Shown here: positions 8,634 to 18,184 of the stretch, one piece after another | How the letters are laid out: each line of letters opens with the position of its first letter | Numbering within the stretch: position 1 is the first letter of the stretch | NCBI GenBank assembly: GCA_034722275.1 | Contig: JAYENW010000020.1 | Coordinates: forward strand, 11,378-75,377 | Reading direction: 5' to 3' | Origin: M55B177 sp034722275 | Lineage (GTDB): Bacteria; Chloroflexota; Dehalococcoidia; GIF9; AB-539-J10 | DNA length: 64,000 nucleotides | Notes under the pieces: model-generated | The model's database searches: none | What the model was told of the DNA's origin: nothing | Seen by the model: only the letters and a program-made list of their open reading frames with translations | Position numbers and translations under genes: made by a program

Positions 8634-10781
8634 ATGGATACTCTCGCTGGGCTTAATTCTGCTCAAAAACAAGCTGTAGAAACAATTGAGGGCCCGTTGC
8701 TCGTTTTAGCTGGCCCTGGCAGTGGTAAAACCAGAGTAATTACACATCGTGTGGCTTACTTGGTTGAGGATTGTGATGTCGATCCTCGCCAAATTATGGC
8801 AGTCACTTTCACCAATAAGGCTGCCCAGGAAATGAAAGAGAGATTGGAAAGGCTCATAGGTCAGGCGTGTGAGGCTTTGACTGCGGGCACTTTTCATGCT
8901 ATCTGCGCCCGGGTTCTTCGTCAGCAGGGGAAAGCTACAGGACTCGATTCCAGGTTTGTTATCTACGATGAGGAGGATCAACTAAATTTGGTAAAACAGA
9001 TTCTTCAAGAATTAAACATCGACCACAAACAATACTCTCCTCGTGTTCTGCACTCAGCTATCAGTGCTGCCAAGAGCCGCCTTATTGATCCTGAGCACTA
9101 CGCTGGGCAGGTTAACAGCTATTTTGAAGAGATAGTTCAGCGGGTTTATCAGCGCTATCAACAGTTGCTTGCTCAAAGTCGGGCAGTAGATTTTGATGAT
9201 CTGTTGATGAAGGCAGTACAGTTGTTTGATAAGCATCCTCAAGTTCTGAATAGATATCAGTCGCGCTATGTTTATATATTAGTTGACGAGTTTCAGGATA
9301 CCAACATTGCCCAGTATGCACTTGTAAAACAACTGAGTGGGAAATATCACAATATTTGTGTGGTTGGTGACCCTGATCAATCTATTTACTCCTGGAGGTT
9401 TGCTGATTTACGCAACATTTTGAATTTTGAAAAAGATTATCCTCAGGCTAAAGTGGTGCTTTTGGAGCAAAATTATCGCTCCACCAAGACTATCCTGGAA
9501 GTGGCTTCAGATGTTATCTCGGCAAACTCACAGCACAAGCCGAAGGGTTTGTGGACGGAGAATGAAGATGGCCCCAGAGTCTCTCTTATTGAGAATTATA
9601 GTGGGGAAGAAGAAGCCCAATGTGTGGTTAACGAGATAGAAAAGCTGATTAGTCAGGATGATTTGGTTTTCAAAGACTGTGCTGTGATGTATCGGGTTAA
9701 TGCCCAGTCACGCGAATTTGAAGAAAGCTTTGTGCGTTATGGTGTGCCCTACAAGCTTGTTGGTGGCACTCGCTTTTATCAAAGGCAGGAAATTAAGGAT
9801 ATCATTGCCTATATCAGACTCATTCAAGATGTGCAGGATGATGTGAGTTTGATCCGGGTAATAAATGTGCCCAAGCGTGGCATTGGCCACAACACTCTTG
9901 CTAAACTTCAAGATTGGGCTAGGGTTCATGAGGTTTCCTTGTATGAGGCGGTGAAGGTGCTGGTCAAAGGAAAAGCTTTTTCTTCGCACATTGTTCAAGC
10001 CCTGGCAGCCTTTTTAACCTGCGTTGATAATCTCAATAATAAAAGCTGCCAATTAAGTCCTGTGAGCTTATTGGAAGAGATACTGGAGCGTACTGGGTAC
10101 AGGGAGTATATTCTGGGCCAGGAAGATGGAGAAGAGCGTTGGGAGAATATTATGGAATTGAAGAGTGTCGCTGGAGAATATGGTGGGCTTGAGCCCGGAG
10201 AGGCCTTGACCACTTTCCTGGAGAATGTCAGTCTGGTAGCGGATATAGATGAATTGGATGAGGTGGCCAATGCAGTGACTTTGATTACCTTACATCAAGC
10301 TAAGGGGCTGGAATTTCCTGTGGTCTTTATTGTTGGTATGGAAGAGGGTGTTCTCCCTCACCGGAAATCCTTTGATTCCCCGCAGGAAATGGAGGAAGAA
10401 CGGCGCCTCTGTTATGTTGGGATAACCCGAGCTCAAAGTCGGCTCTACTTATTATACAGCCGCTATCGTAATATGTTTGGTAGTAATACAACAACTCAAT
10501 GCTCTCGTTTTCTCCAGGATATTTCACCTCGTTTGATAACTATGAGCGAACCTGCAAAAAAGGGTCTGAGCACTGTATCTCGTGTTCCTCAGACATCTTC
10601 TTATCGCTCTGGCAGCAGCCTGGATTTAAAGGTGGGAGACCATGTACGCCATAGAAATTTTGGCTGTGGCGTAGTAATGAATTGCCTCTTCAATCGAGGC
10701 GACCAGGAGATAACCGTAGCCTTTGAAGAAGCTGGAGTGAAGAGGCTTTTGCTCAGTATGACACCTTTGGAGAAGCTTTGA
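8634..10781 (+). CDS. pcrA: UvrD/PcrA-family ATP-dependent DNA helicase
   Basis: A superfamily 1 3'-5' helicase acting in repair and replication restart. All motifs are visible: Q motif LNSAQKQAV, Walker A GPGSGKT, Ia TFTNKAAQEMKERL, Walker B VDEFQDTN, motif III VVGDPDQSIYSWR, motif IV EQNYRSTKTIL, motif V VTLITLHQAKGLEFP, motif VI RLCYVGITRAQSRLYL. The C-terminus has the VGDHVRHRNFGCGVV patch typical of PcrA, which binds RNA polymerase in other species. ATG 8634 (MDTLAGLNSAQKQ) is preferred to TTG 8595 because it matches the family N-terminus. Length about 715 is normal. Confidence 0.95.
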   Translation: MDTLAGLNSAQKQAVETIEGPLLVLAGPGSGKTRVITHRVAYLVEDCDVDPRQIMAVTFTNKAAQEMKERLERLIGQACEALTAGTFHAICARVLRQQGKATGLDSRFVIYDEEDQLNLVKQILQELNIDHKQYSPRVLHSAISAAKSRLIDPEHYAGQVNSYFEEIVQRVYQRYQQLLAQSRAVDFDDLLMKAVQLFDKHPQVLNRYQSRYVYILVDEFQDTNIAQYALVKQLSGKYHNICVVGDPDQSIYSWRFADLRNILNFEKDYPQAKVVLLEQNYRSTKTILEVASDVISANSQHKPKGLWTENEDGPRVSLIENYSGEEEAQCVVNEIEKLISQDDLVFKDCAVMYRVNAQSREFEESFVRYGVPYKLVGGTRFYQRQEIKDIIAYIRLIQDVQDDVSLIRVINVPKRGIGHNTLAKLQDWARVHEVSLYEAVKVLVKGKAFSSHIVQALAAFLTCVDNLNNKSCQLSPVSLLEEILERTGYREYILGQEDGEERWENIMELKSVAGEYGGLEPGEALTTFLENVSLVADIDELDEVANAVTLITLHQAKGLEFPVVFIVGMEEGVLPHRKSFDSPQEMEEERRLCYVGITRAQSRLYLLYSRYRNMFGSNTTTQCSRFLQDISPRLITMSEPAKKGLSTVSRVPQTSSYRSGSSLDLKVGDHVRHRNFGCGVVMNCLFNRGDQEITVAFEEAGVKRLLLSMTPLEKL

Positions 10782-10938
10782 AGACAGCGCCTTACATTTG
10801 AAAGTCAGACCCTGCTGTCAAAATATGTGGAATCCAAATCGCAGCATGTTCAGCTTTTTTATATGCTTGTGTATAGAAACTGCTTGATAAATCGGTTAGG
10901 ATTTGTGGAGAAGATAGAGCACTGTTTTCGGGATTTCA

Positions 10939-12123
10939 TCATAAGGCTTGATATTTATCGAAATCCTCCTGTATGGCACTTGCGAATTTCTTGATATTCG
11001 ACTTCTTTGGTGGCGCATTAATGTGAACAGGAGATGGTTCTTCCCCCTCCTTGATAATTCCCTGGTGAACTAGCGCATCCAAAATTGCCTCTTTCAGTTC
11101 CTCTTCGCAGAGAGGTGAGTGGTAGATAGTACTCAATGCGGATAAGAGCATCTCCTTGAGATGTTTATCTCCCTTGTCTTCATGAAGATGAGGATTTCTG
11201 GTCTCAATTTGGAATATGTCTATGCCTTGTTCCATTACTTTACGATCCTTAGTGGGCAGGATGCCGCCAAAATTTTCGAAGATAGACACTAATTCTTGCG
11301 GTTCCACAGCATATCCTGAGGCATAAGGTAAAATCTCTGCCAATTTCATACTTATGGCGTGTTCTCCAGCATTGCCAGTTCTTACCACTTCAGTTTCAAA
11401 TCCTGTTTTGGAGAGTATCAAATCGTTCAAGTATTTATTGGTGATCTCTGACACTCTTCCCCACTTTTTGAAATATACCCCGCCTGAGATTTTGGGCTTA
11501 TAATGCCATAGTATCCTCACCATACTATAATCAGATTTGGCCTGGCTGAAACCGGCGGCGTAATTTCTCACATACTCCAGTATTGCGCTGGGGAAATAGT
11601 TATCAGCGTCTACGAAGCCAACATACTCTTTCCCCGCTGTCATAGCCAGGAGCAATCCTATCACCATAGCTTCGCTCTTACCATCACGTACCAGTCCATC
11701 TTCGCCGAAGAGGTCGTTGTAATCAGCTTCTGCCAGAGCTTCAGCAATAGCGGGGTCTTTCTGATGAACGATCAAAGCATCACGGGATGTGAAGCGGCAA
11801 ATCTGGTTTAGGGCATCTCCTTCCATTCTGAATCTGTCAACCCTCTCTATTTGGCTGTTGGAAACCACTATCGCCAGGCAGTCATGTGGTATGCCACTGA
11901 TCACTCCCTCAAAAAGTTTGAGTTTCTCATTTTTGATGGGAATGACAATCGCCATCTTGTCCTCAAAATGCTTTATTGTTTCTTCATCTATCTTCATTAC
12001 TCCCATGGCGCCGTGAAGCGGCAATTCACTCTTCGCTCCTGAGTCTAAAGCTACTACTCTCTGTACATGATTCATCCTGACTGAACCAAAGCGCTCGGTG
12101 TATCTGGGACTCTCTATATACAT
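10939..12123 (-). CDS. mpgS: Mannosyl-3-phosphoglycerate synthase (GT55)
   Basis: Transfers mannose from GDP-mannose to 3-phosphoglycerate, the first step to the compatible solute mannosylglycerate. Visible signatures are IVIPIKNEKLKLFEGVISGI near residue 56, a KSEAMVIGLLLA segment, the metal-binding FVDADNYFPSAILEYV, and HYKPKISGGVYFKKWGRVS. Length 394 fits a synthase-only protein. In Dehalococcoides the known MgsD enzyme carries synthase and phosphatase in one chain; here the chain ends after the GT55 domain with a short Lys/Pro-rich tail and no HAD phosphatase is adjacent. It is divergent from mutL across about 220 bp. Confidence 0.88.
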   Translation of the reverse strand: MYIESPRYTERFGSVRMNHVQRVVALDSGAKSELPLHGAMGVMKIDEETIKHFEDKMAIVIPIKNEKLKLFEGVISGIPHDCLAIVVSNSQIERVDRFRMEGDALNQICRFTSRDALIVHQKDPAIAEALAEADYNDLFGEDGLVRDGKSEAMVIGLLLAMTAGKEYVGFVDADNYFPSAILEYVRNYAAGFSQAKSDYSMVRILWHYKPKISGGVYFKKWGRVSEITNKYLNDLILSKTGFETEVVRTGNAGEHAISMKLAEILPYASGYAVEPQELVSIFENFGGILPTKDRKVMEQGIDIFQIETRNPHLHEDKGDKHLKEMLLSALSTIYHSPLCEEELKEAILDALVHQGIIKEGEEPSPVHINAPPKKSNIKKFASAIQEDFDKYQAL

Positions 12124-12344
12124 CGTCCTGCCTCCTTACTGTGGATAATATCAAATCCATTTTGCACCGACAAGTTGTACTCGTCAACGTCTTGGTGTTG
12201 TTTATCAGCTTGTGTGGGCTCACTGAGGAATAAACCTTGAATTGGGCCTGAAGATTTGAGAGAATTAGTCAGTTATTTGAACTCAGCGAGATTAATAACG
12301 TCAGCCTATCAGCTAATAGGCGCAGGTGCGTAAAGTAGAATTAA

Positions 12345-14012
12345 ATGCCTATCAAGGTTTTAGCCCCGGATGTAACTTCAAGAATCGCTGCTGGTGAGGT
12401 AATTGAGAGACCAGCTTCGGTGACAAAAGAGTTAATAGAGAATTCTCTGGATGCTGGTGCCAGTCAGATTACTGTTGAAGCCCAGGGCGGCGGTGCGGAG
12501 TTGATTAAAGTAAGCGACAACGGGGAGGGCATCCCTGTAGCGGAAGCTGAGTTAGCTTTTTATAGATATAGCACCAGCAAGATTACCAATTTAGACGATT
12601 TGGAAAGAATCTCCAGCATGGGTTTTCGTGGTGAGGCACTGCCCAGTATTGCTGCTGTTGCTGAAGTAGAAATTTTCACTAAAGCGATTTCAGAGAACAT
12701 TGGCAGTTTTCTCTATTTGAAAGATGGCAAGGTCGTTCGTCAGGAAAGTCGCAGCCGTTCTCAGGGAACTACCATAAGTGTTTCTCATTTATTCCAGCAG
12801 TTTCCTGCCCGACGCAAGTTTCTCAAATCAGAGAGTACCGAGAGTAGCCATATCACTCATGTGGTAAATCAATACGCACTGGCTTTCCCTGGGGTTAAGT
12901 TCGCTTTGTTTCTTGATCATCGCCTGAACTTACAAACGGAAGGGGATGGTGACTTACGCCAAGTGATGAGTAAGGTTTATGGGCTGGAAGTAGCTCAGGA
13001 AATGCTTGATGTAGTAGGAAGAGATGCTCTCCTCGAAGTTATCGGACTAACAAGTCCGCTTTCTCTGGTGCGTTCTAATCGCAGCTATCTCAGTCTTTTT
13101 GTCAACCGCCGTTGGGTATATAGTCCCTTGCTAGCCAGGGCAATTGGGCAAGCTTACCATGGGTTGCTTATGGTGGGTAGGTATCCCATTACGGTAATCA
13201 ACATATCATTACCGGCTCAGGAAGTTGATGTGAATGTGCATCCTGCCAAAACTCAGGTGAAATTTCATCATGAACAAATTATCTTCTCGGACGTGGAGAA
13301 GGCAATAAAGGGAGCGTTGGAGAGAACTCCCGTAGCTAAGCTGAAAGCTGTAGCCTCACAGGATATCGCCTGGCAGTGGTCAAATCTCGAGGTCAAAGAT
13401 AGGGAGCCAGTTTTTGCTGCTCCGCTGCTTCCACTGAAGTTGCCTGTTTTGCGTGTCCTGGGACAGATAGCCAGTACCTACATCATTGCTGAGGGACCTG
13501 ATGGGCTGTATATAATTGATCAACATGCCGCTCATGAACGTATCCTCTATGATAAGATTATGGCTCAGTGGTTACAGAGGGAAGTTGAAGTCCAGGGATT
13601 GCTGCAGCCAGTAACTGTAGAGCTTAGCCTCAAAGATGAGGAAATTCTAAGAGCCAATATGGAAAATTTGACTCAGTTTGGTTTTGTGGTTGAGTCCTTT
13701 GGCAATAGGAATTACCTTATACGTAGTGTGCCACTGTTGCTGGGCGAGACAAAAATTACCGCGGCCATAGATCTATTACTGGATACTCTCAGTAATAAGG
13801 AGGATTCTGTGCCTTGGGAAGAGAAAGTTGCTCAATCTCTTGCCTGCCATAGTGCTATCAAAGCAGGGCAACAGCTAAGCAGTGATGAGATAAGAGAGTT
13901 ATTAAGGCAGATGGAGCAAACTCAGCAGCCGCGCACCTGTCCTCATGGTAGGCCTACAGTGATTCATATCAATTCATATCAACTTGAGAAAGACTTTGGC
14001 AGGAGAGGCTAG
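12345..14012 (+). CDS. mutL: DNA mismatch repair protein MutL
   Basis: A 555-residue MutL. The GHKL ATPase half has IAAGEVIERPASVTKELIENSLDAG (motif I, catalytic Glu), SDNGEGIP (II), and SSMGFRGEAL (III), then DVNVHPAKTQVKF. The C-terminal half has the endonuclease-type sequences DQHAAHERILYD, LACHSAIKAGQ and CPHGRPT. The first ends in Asp where the family usually has Glu; the other metal-site residues are kept, so nicking activity is expected. A shortened linker separates the two halves. No mutS is in the window. ATG 12345 has no strong ribosome-binding site. Confidence 0.96.
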   Translation: MPIKVLAPDVTSRIAAGEVIERPASVTKELIENSLDAGASQITVEAQGGGAELIKVSDNGEGIPVAEAELAFYRYSTSKITNLDDLERISSMGFRGEALPSIAAVAEVEIFTKAISENIGSFLYLKDGKVVRQESRSRSQGTTISVSHLFQQFPARRKFLKSESTESSHITHVVNQYALAFPGVKFALFLDHRLNLQTEGDGDLRQVMSKVYGLEVAQEMLDVVGRDALLEVIGLTSPLSLVRSNRSYLSLFVNRRWVYSPLLARAIGQAYHGLLMVGRYPITVINISLPAQEVDVNVHPAKTQVKFHHEQIIFSDVEKAIKGALERTPVAKLKAVASQDIAWQWSNLEVKDREPVFAAPLLPLKLPVLRVLGQIASTYIIAEGPDGLYIIDQHAAHERILYDKIMAQWLQREVEVQGLLQPVTVELSLKDEEILRANMENLTQFGFVVESFGNRNYLIRSVPLLLGETKITAAIDLLLDTLSNKEDSVPWEEKVAQSLACHSAIKAGQQLSSDEIRELLRQMEQTQQPRTCPHGRPTVIHINSYQLEKDFGRRG

Positions 14013-14067
14013 GATAGAGCGAATGGGTTATAATAAGCGTTCATCAAAATAACGTGCAATAAAAAAG

Positions 14068-14757
14068 ATGTGGTCTATGTTAGAGAGTCGAATTTCGAAA
14101 CAGTCAGGATTATTGACTGAGGTTGAGTCCAAAGAACTTTTAAAACGGTGGGGAATACCTGTTGTTGAAACCAAGCTAGCAGGGAATAAAAAAGAAGCTG
14201 TTTCTATCAGCAAAAAAATTGGTTTCCCTGTAGTGCTGAAGATAAGCTCATCGGATATTGTTCACAAAAGTGATGCCGGCGGGGTCAAATTGGCCTTGTT
14301 CAACGCTGCCCAGGTGGGCAGAGCTTATACCGAGATCACATCGTCTGCTAGAGAAAGATATCCCCAGGCTCAAGTTCAAGGTGTGTCAGTGCAGAAGATG
14401 GCACCAGAAGGAATAGAGGTCATCGTAGGCATGAGTAAAGATTCACAATTTGGGCCTGTGCTTATGTTTGGACTTGGTGGCGTATTGGTAGAAGTGTTGA
14501 AGGATGTTTCCTTTAGAGTGGTCCCGGTTACCGAAAGTGACGCCGCTGAAATGATCAAAGAAATAAAAGGGTATCCTGTACTGCAAGGTTATCGAGGTAA
14601 GAAGCCGGTTAGTATCCCAGCACTGGAAAAGATAATAGTTGAGATATCTCAGTTTGTTGAGCAGAACTCTCGGATCAAAGAACTCGACCTCAATCCCGTG
14701 TTTGCTTACGAGGATGGGGCTGTGGTTGTTGATGCCAGAATAGTTATGGAGGGATAG
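14068..14757 (+). CDS. Acetate--CoA ligase (ADP-forming)-type beta subunit, ATP-grasp
   Basis: A 229-residue ATP-grasp protein of the ATP-grasp_5 group. It shows ESKELLKRWGIPVVETKLA, FPVVLKISSSDIVHKSDAGGV with the conserved His-Lys segment, QKMAPEGIEVIVGMSKDSQFGPVLMFGLGG, and a C-terminal ELDLNPVFAYEDGAVVVDARI metal/ATP site. In the family this subunit couples acyl-CoA cleavage to ADP phosphorylation with a separate CoA-binding alpha subunit. No alpha subunit is in the window, so it either works with a distant partner or a related CoA ligase. Location just before folD-fhs suggests one-carbon and acetate metabolism, but this is inference. Confidence 0.85.
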   Translation: MWSMLESRISKQSGLLTEVESKELLKRWGIPVVETKLAGNKKEAVSISKKIGFPVVLKISSSDIVHKSDAGGVKLALFNAAQVGRAYTEITSSARERYPQAQVQGVSVQKMAPEGIEVIVGMSKDSQFGPVLMFGLGGVLVEVLKDVSFRVVPVTESDAAEMIKEIKGYPVLQGYRGKKPVSIPALEKIIVEISQFVEQNSRIKELDLNPVFAYEDGAVVVDARIVMEG

Positions 14758-14803
14758 CAAGTGAGGCCAGATTGTGAAATTGTCTAAGGTAATTTAAGTA
14801 CTG

Positions 14804-15691
14804 ATGGCTAAATTAATTGATGGCAGCAAGATAGCCAATGATATTTATGCTGAACTCAAAGTTGAGATAAAGCAGTTAGGGAAAGAGGGTATAACCCCAG
14901 GCTTGGAGGTAGTGCTGGTGGGGGATGACCCTGCCTCACTTTCCTATGTCAGCAACAAAACAAGAGCCTGTGAGCAGGTGGGTATATATGAAGAGACAAC
15001 GCATCTGCCAGGAGATATTCCTGAGAGGGAAATTTTACAACTCATTGACAGGGTTAACAACGACTCTCGTTTTCATGGCATTTTAGTGCAGCTACCTTTG
15101 CCCCAGCATATCTCTGTGGAGAAGCTAAATAAACGAATCTGTCCTGAAAAGGATGTGGACGTATTCCATCCGGTCAATATGGGGAAACTGGTTTGTGGAG
15201 AACCTTATTTGTTGCCTTGTACGCCACACGGTATTTTACAACTTCTGGTAAGGAGTGGTTACTCTCTTGAAAACAAGCATATAGTTATCTGTGGCCGCAG
15301 CAACATTGTGGGAAAGCCCTTGGCAGCTATGCTAACGCAGAGGGGTATGGAGACTAACGCGGTTACTATGTGTGATACTTTAACAAAGGACCTGGCTTCC
15401 ATAACCAGGCTGGCAGACATTTTAATAGTGGCTGTGGGCAATCCTAAGGTGATAACTGCGGATATGGTTAAACCGGGGGCAGTGGTTATAGATGTTGGCG
15501 TTAACCGTGTAAGAGACCCTATGTCAAAAAATGGTTACCGTTTAGTGGGTGATGCTGATTTTGAGGCTATCAGAGAGGTGGCAGAGGCAATAACACCTGT
15601 TCCTGGTGGAGTGGGGCCTATGACGGTAGCCATGCTTTTGTATAATGTAGTAGCAGCGGCTAAGAAACATGGACATTCTCAGCAATATTGA
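14804..15691 (+). CDS. folD: Bifunctional methylenetetrahydrofolate dehydrogenase/methenyltetrahydrofolate cyclohydrolase
   Basis: Interconverts methylene-, methenyl- and formyl-tetrahydrofolate in the cytoplasm. Visible are the catalytic YVSNKTRACEQVGI (Tyr and Lys), GILVQLPLPQHI, PCTPHGILQLL, the dinucleotide loop ICGRSNIVGKPLAAML, and VIDVGVNRV followed by the PGGVGPMTVAMLL signature. Length 295 is typical. It overlaps the start of fhs by 23 bp, so the two enzymes of the formate branch are coupled. Confidence 0.96.
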   Translation: MAKLIDGSKIANDIYAELKVEIKQLGKEGITPGLEVVLVGDDPASLSYVSNKTRACEQVGIYEETTHLPGDIPEREILQLIDRVNNDSRFHGILVQLPLPQHISVEKLNKRICPEKDVDVFHPVNMGKLVCGEPYLLPCTPHGILQLLVRSGYSLENKHIVICGRSNIVGKPLAAMLTQRGMETNAVTMCDTLTKDLASITRLADILIVAVGNPKVITADMVKPGAVVIDVGVNRVRDPMSKNGYRLVGDADFEAIREVAEAITPVPGGVGPMTVAMLLYNVVAAAKKHGHSQQY

Positions 15692-17384
15692 AATCGCTCA
15701 GAAAACAAAGCTTTGGCCCATCTCAGAGATTGCGAAGAAATTGAGACTTCTTGCTGAGGAAATTGAGCCTTGCGGCAATTACATGGCTAAGGTTGATTAT
15801 ACCAAGGTGCTGCGGAGATTGAAAAGTAAGCCTGTGGGTAAGTTTATTGTAGTAACGGGCATGACTCCCACGCCCTTAGGAGAGGGTAAAACAGTTACTA
15901 GCATTGGTCTGGGACAAGCTTTAGCCAGACTTGGCTTCAGTGTATGTAATACCTTACGGGAGCCATCAAAGGGACCTAACTTTGGCATTAAAGGTGGTGG
16001 TTGTGGGGGGGGGTATTCTCAAATGCTGCCGATGGAAGAAATTAACCTCCACTTCACCGGTGACATTCCTGCTGTTGAGGCAGCACAAAACTTATGCGCT
16101 GCGGCTATAGATAACAGCATATTTTTCGGAAATCACTTAGGTATTGCTCCACTTAGTATTAACTGCCCACGCTGCATTGATATAAACGATAGAGCATTGC
16201 GTAGCATCATTGTTAGCTCTGATGGCAAAGTCAATGCTGATTCTCAAAAAAGTAGCTGTGTTATTACCGCTGCTACTGAGGCGGCAGCAATTCATAGTTT
16301 AGCTATGAATCTGGCTGACTTAAGGGATAGATTTAGTCACTCAGTTATTGCTTTCACTTACAAAGGTGATCCCGTAACCTGTGAACAGCTAAAAGTTGCT
16401 GGAGCCATGACTGCTTTACTGGTGGATGCTATCAAACCAAACCTGGTGCAATCCACAGAGCATCATCCTATCTTATGTCATGGATTCCCTTTTGCCAATA
16501 TAGCTCATGGGAATAGTTCAGTACTGGCTGATTTGATAGGTTTGAGGCTTTGTGACTACGTAGTCAGCGAAAGTGGCTTTGGTACCGACTGCGGTTTTGA
16601 GAAACTAATGAATGTTAAAGTCAGGCAAAGTGGTATTAATGTAGATTGTGCTGTGATTGTGGCCTCGATAAGAGCTCTGAAGCAGCATGGTGGTGCCTTT
16701 CACCTTCGCCCCGGGATGCCCTATGATTCTGTGAAAGAGATGGCTGAGAAAGAAAATCTTGGTGCTGTGGATAGGGGCTGCCAAAATTTAGCCGCTCATA
16801 TAAGGATCGTCAAATCTTTCAATATTCCCGCCATAGTAGCTATTAATAGGTTTCCTAGGGATACTGAGCAGGAGCTGAATTTAGCTTGCCAGGCAGCTTT
16901 GGCTGCAGGAGCTGATGCTGCCGTAATTCATGAAGCTTGGGCTGAAGGTGGGAAGGGTGCTATTGAATTGGCTAGGGCGGTGATAAAGATAATGGCAAAG
17001 CCGATAAAAAACAAGTTTTTCTATTCTGAAAATGCTTCTATAGAGGAAAAAATTGAACTTACTGCCACGAAGGTCTATGGTGCTGACGGAGTTGATTATG
17101 CTCCGTTGGCTAAAGATAAAATTAAGCTATATAATGAACTGGGTTACAGGGACTTATGTCTTAATATGGCGAAAACCCAGTTCTCATTGACCCATGATCC
17201 CAATATGCTGGGGGCTCCCAAAGGGTGGAGGTTGCCTATTCAGGATGTCAAAGTCTTTGCTGGTGCTAAATTCTTCTGCCCCTTAACTGGCAATTTTCTA
17301 ACTATGCCTGGGCTCCCCGCCGCACCATCATTTGCTTCGATAGATGTTGACCTGAGTACGGGCAAAATCAAAGGGATTTTTTAA
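15669..17384 (+). CDS. fhs: Formate--tetrahydrofolate ligase
   Basis: ATP-dependent formation of 10-formyl-tetrahydrofolate, entry step of the methyl branch of the Wood-Ljungdahl pathway or a source of formyl groups. The sequence shows VTGMTPTPLGEGKTVTSIGLGQ (ATP-binding loop), REPSKGPNFGIKGGGCGGGY, FTGDIPAVEAAQN, ESGFGTDCGFEKLMNVK, and the C-terminal MPGLPAAPS. Length 571 is slightly above the usual 555-560. ATG 15669 lies inside the end of folD; another in-frame ATG at 15783 is too far in. Together with folD this suits an anaerobe using formate or CO2 for one-carbon units. Confidence 0.96.
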   Translation: MDILSNIEIAQKTKLWPISEIAKKLRLLAEEIEPCGNYMAKVDYTKVLRRLKSKPVGKFIVVTGMTPTPLGEGKTVTSIGLGQALARLGFSVCNTLREPSKGPNFGIKGGGCGGGYSQMLPMEEINLHFTGDIPAVEAAQNLCAAAIDNSIFFGNHLGIAPLSINCPRCIDINDRALRSIIVSSDGKVNADSQKSSCVITAATEAAAIHSLAMNLADLRDRFSHSVIAFTYKGDPVTCEQLKVAGAMTALLVDAIKPNLVQSTEHHPILCHGFPFANIAHGNSSVLADLIGLRLCDYVVSESGFGTDCGFEKLMNVKVRQSGINVDCAVIVASIRALKQHGGAFHLRPGMPYDSVKEMAEKENLGAVDRGCQNLAAHIRIVKSFNIPAIVAINRFPRDTEQELNLACQAALAAGADAAVIHEAWAEGGKGAIELARAVIKIMAKPIKNKFFYSENASIEEKIELTATKVYGADGVDYAPLAKDKIKLYNELGYRDLCLNMAKTQFSLTHDPNMLGAPKGWRLPIQDVKVFAGAKFFCPLTGNFLTMPGLPAAPSFASIDVDLSTGKIKGIF

Positions 17385-17386
17385 AC

Positions 17387-18184
17387 GTGTCAGCGCAAAT
17401 ATTACGAAGCAAAAACCTGGCTACTAAATTCCAGATATTGCTGGAGATAGCAGCTAATCAACCCAACATACAACAAAAAGATGTTGCTAAAAGACTGAGT
17501 ATAACTTCTCAGGCGGTCTCCGAATATGTTAAAGAACTGGTAAAAGATGGTTGGCTTAGTTCTCGTGGTCGTTCGCGATATAGGGTAACCAGAAAGGGTG
17601 TGGACTGGATTTTAAAGATGTCCCGGCAATTACAAAACTACTCCTCCTTTGTGAACAAGGTGATAAGTGATATAGCGACTTCTACTGCGATAGCTGATAG
17701 CGATTTATCAACCGGTCAAAGAGTTTCCCTATATATGAAAGATGGGGTGTTATTTACCTCTGATGCTCTGAGCGGTGAGGGAGCTGAAGGGATAACTGTT
17801 TCTGAAGCTAAAAAAGGCGAAGGTGTTGGTGTTTCTGGGATAGAGGGGGTGATAAAGCTTACAACTGGCAGGATAACTATAGGGAAAGTTCCTGGTGTGC
17901 AGGAAGGAGGTTCACGGAATACTGACCTTACCCGATTGAAAAATGAGGTAGGTAAAGCCAAGCTAATAGGAGCTATTGGGCTTGAAGCTTTGGTGGCCTT
18001 AAAACAGACAGATAAGCTCCCTCAATATTTTTATGGTGTCAAAGAAGCAGCGATAGAGGCAGCTTATTGTGGCCTGTCTTTTTTCATTGTTTGTAGCGAA
18101 GATAATATTGCAGCATTAGTAGGGAAATTAGAAGAGGAAAACTTGAATTACAATATTGTCGATTTTGGAAAAGGTGTTAGCTAA
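17387..18184 (+). CDS. Winged-helix protein with an unassigned C-terminal domain
   Basis: Residues 1-80 form a winged helix: FQILLEIAANQPNIQQKDVAKRL, the recognition helix ITSQAVSEYVKELVKDGW, and the wing LSSRGRSRYRVTRKG. The remaining about 185 residues have glycine-rich strands (SGEGAEGITVSEAKKGEGVG, SGIEGVIKL) and an alpha/beta C-terminus (GAIGLEALVALKQTD, FFIVCSEDNIAALVGKLEEE). This layout reminds me of archaeal-type helix-turn-helix proteins of unknown role; no ligand site is evident. It starts 3 bp after fhs and overlaps the PlsY-like gene by 29 bp, so all are likely in one transcript. GTG 17387 is the start used. Confidence 0.75.
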   Translation: MSAQILRSKNLATKFQILLEIAANQPNIQQKDVAKRLSITSQAVSEYVKELVKDGWLSSRGRSRYRVTRKGVDWILKMSRQLQNYSSFVNKVISDIATSTAIADSDLSTGQRVSLYMKDGVLFTSDALSGEGAEGITVSEAKKGEGVGVSGIEGVIKLTTGRITIGKVPGVQEGGSRNTDLTRLKNEVGKAKLIGAIGLEALVALKQTDKLPQYFYGVKEAAIEAAYCGLSFFIVCSEDNIAALVGKLEEENLNYNIVDFGKGVS

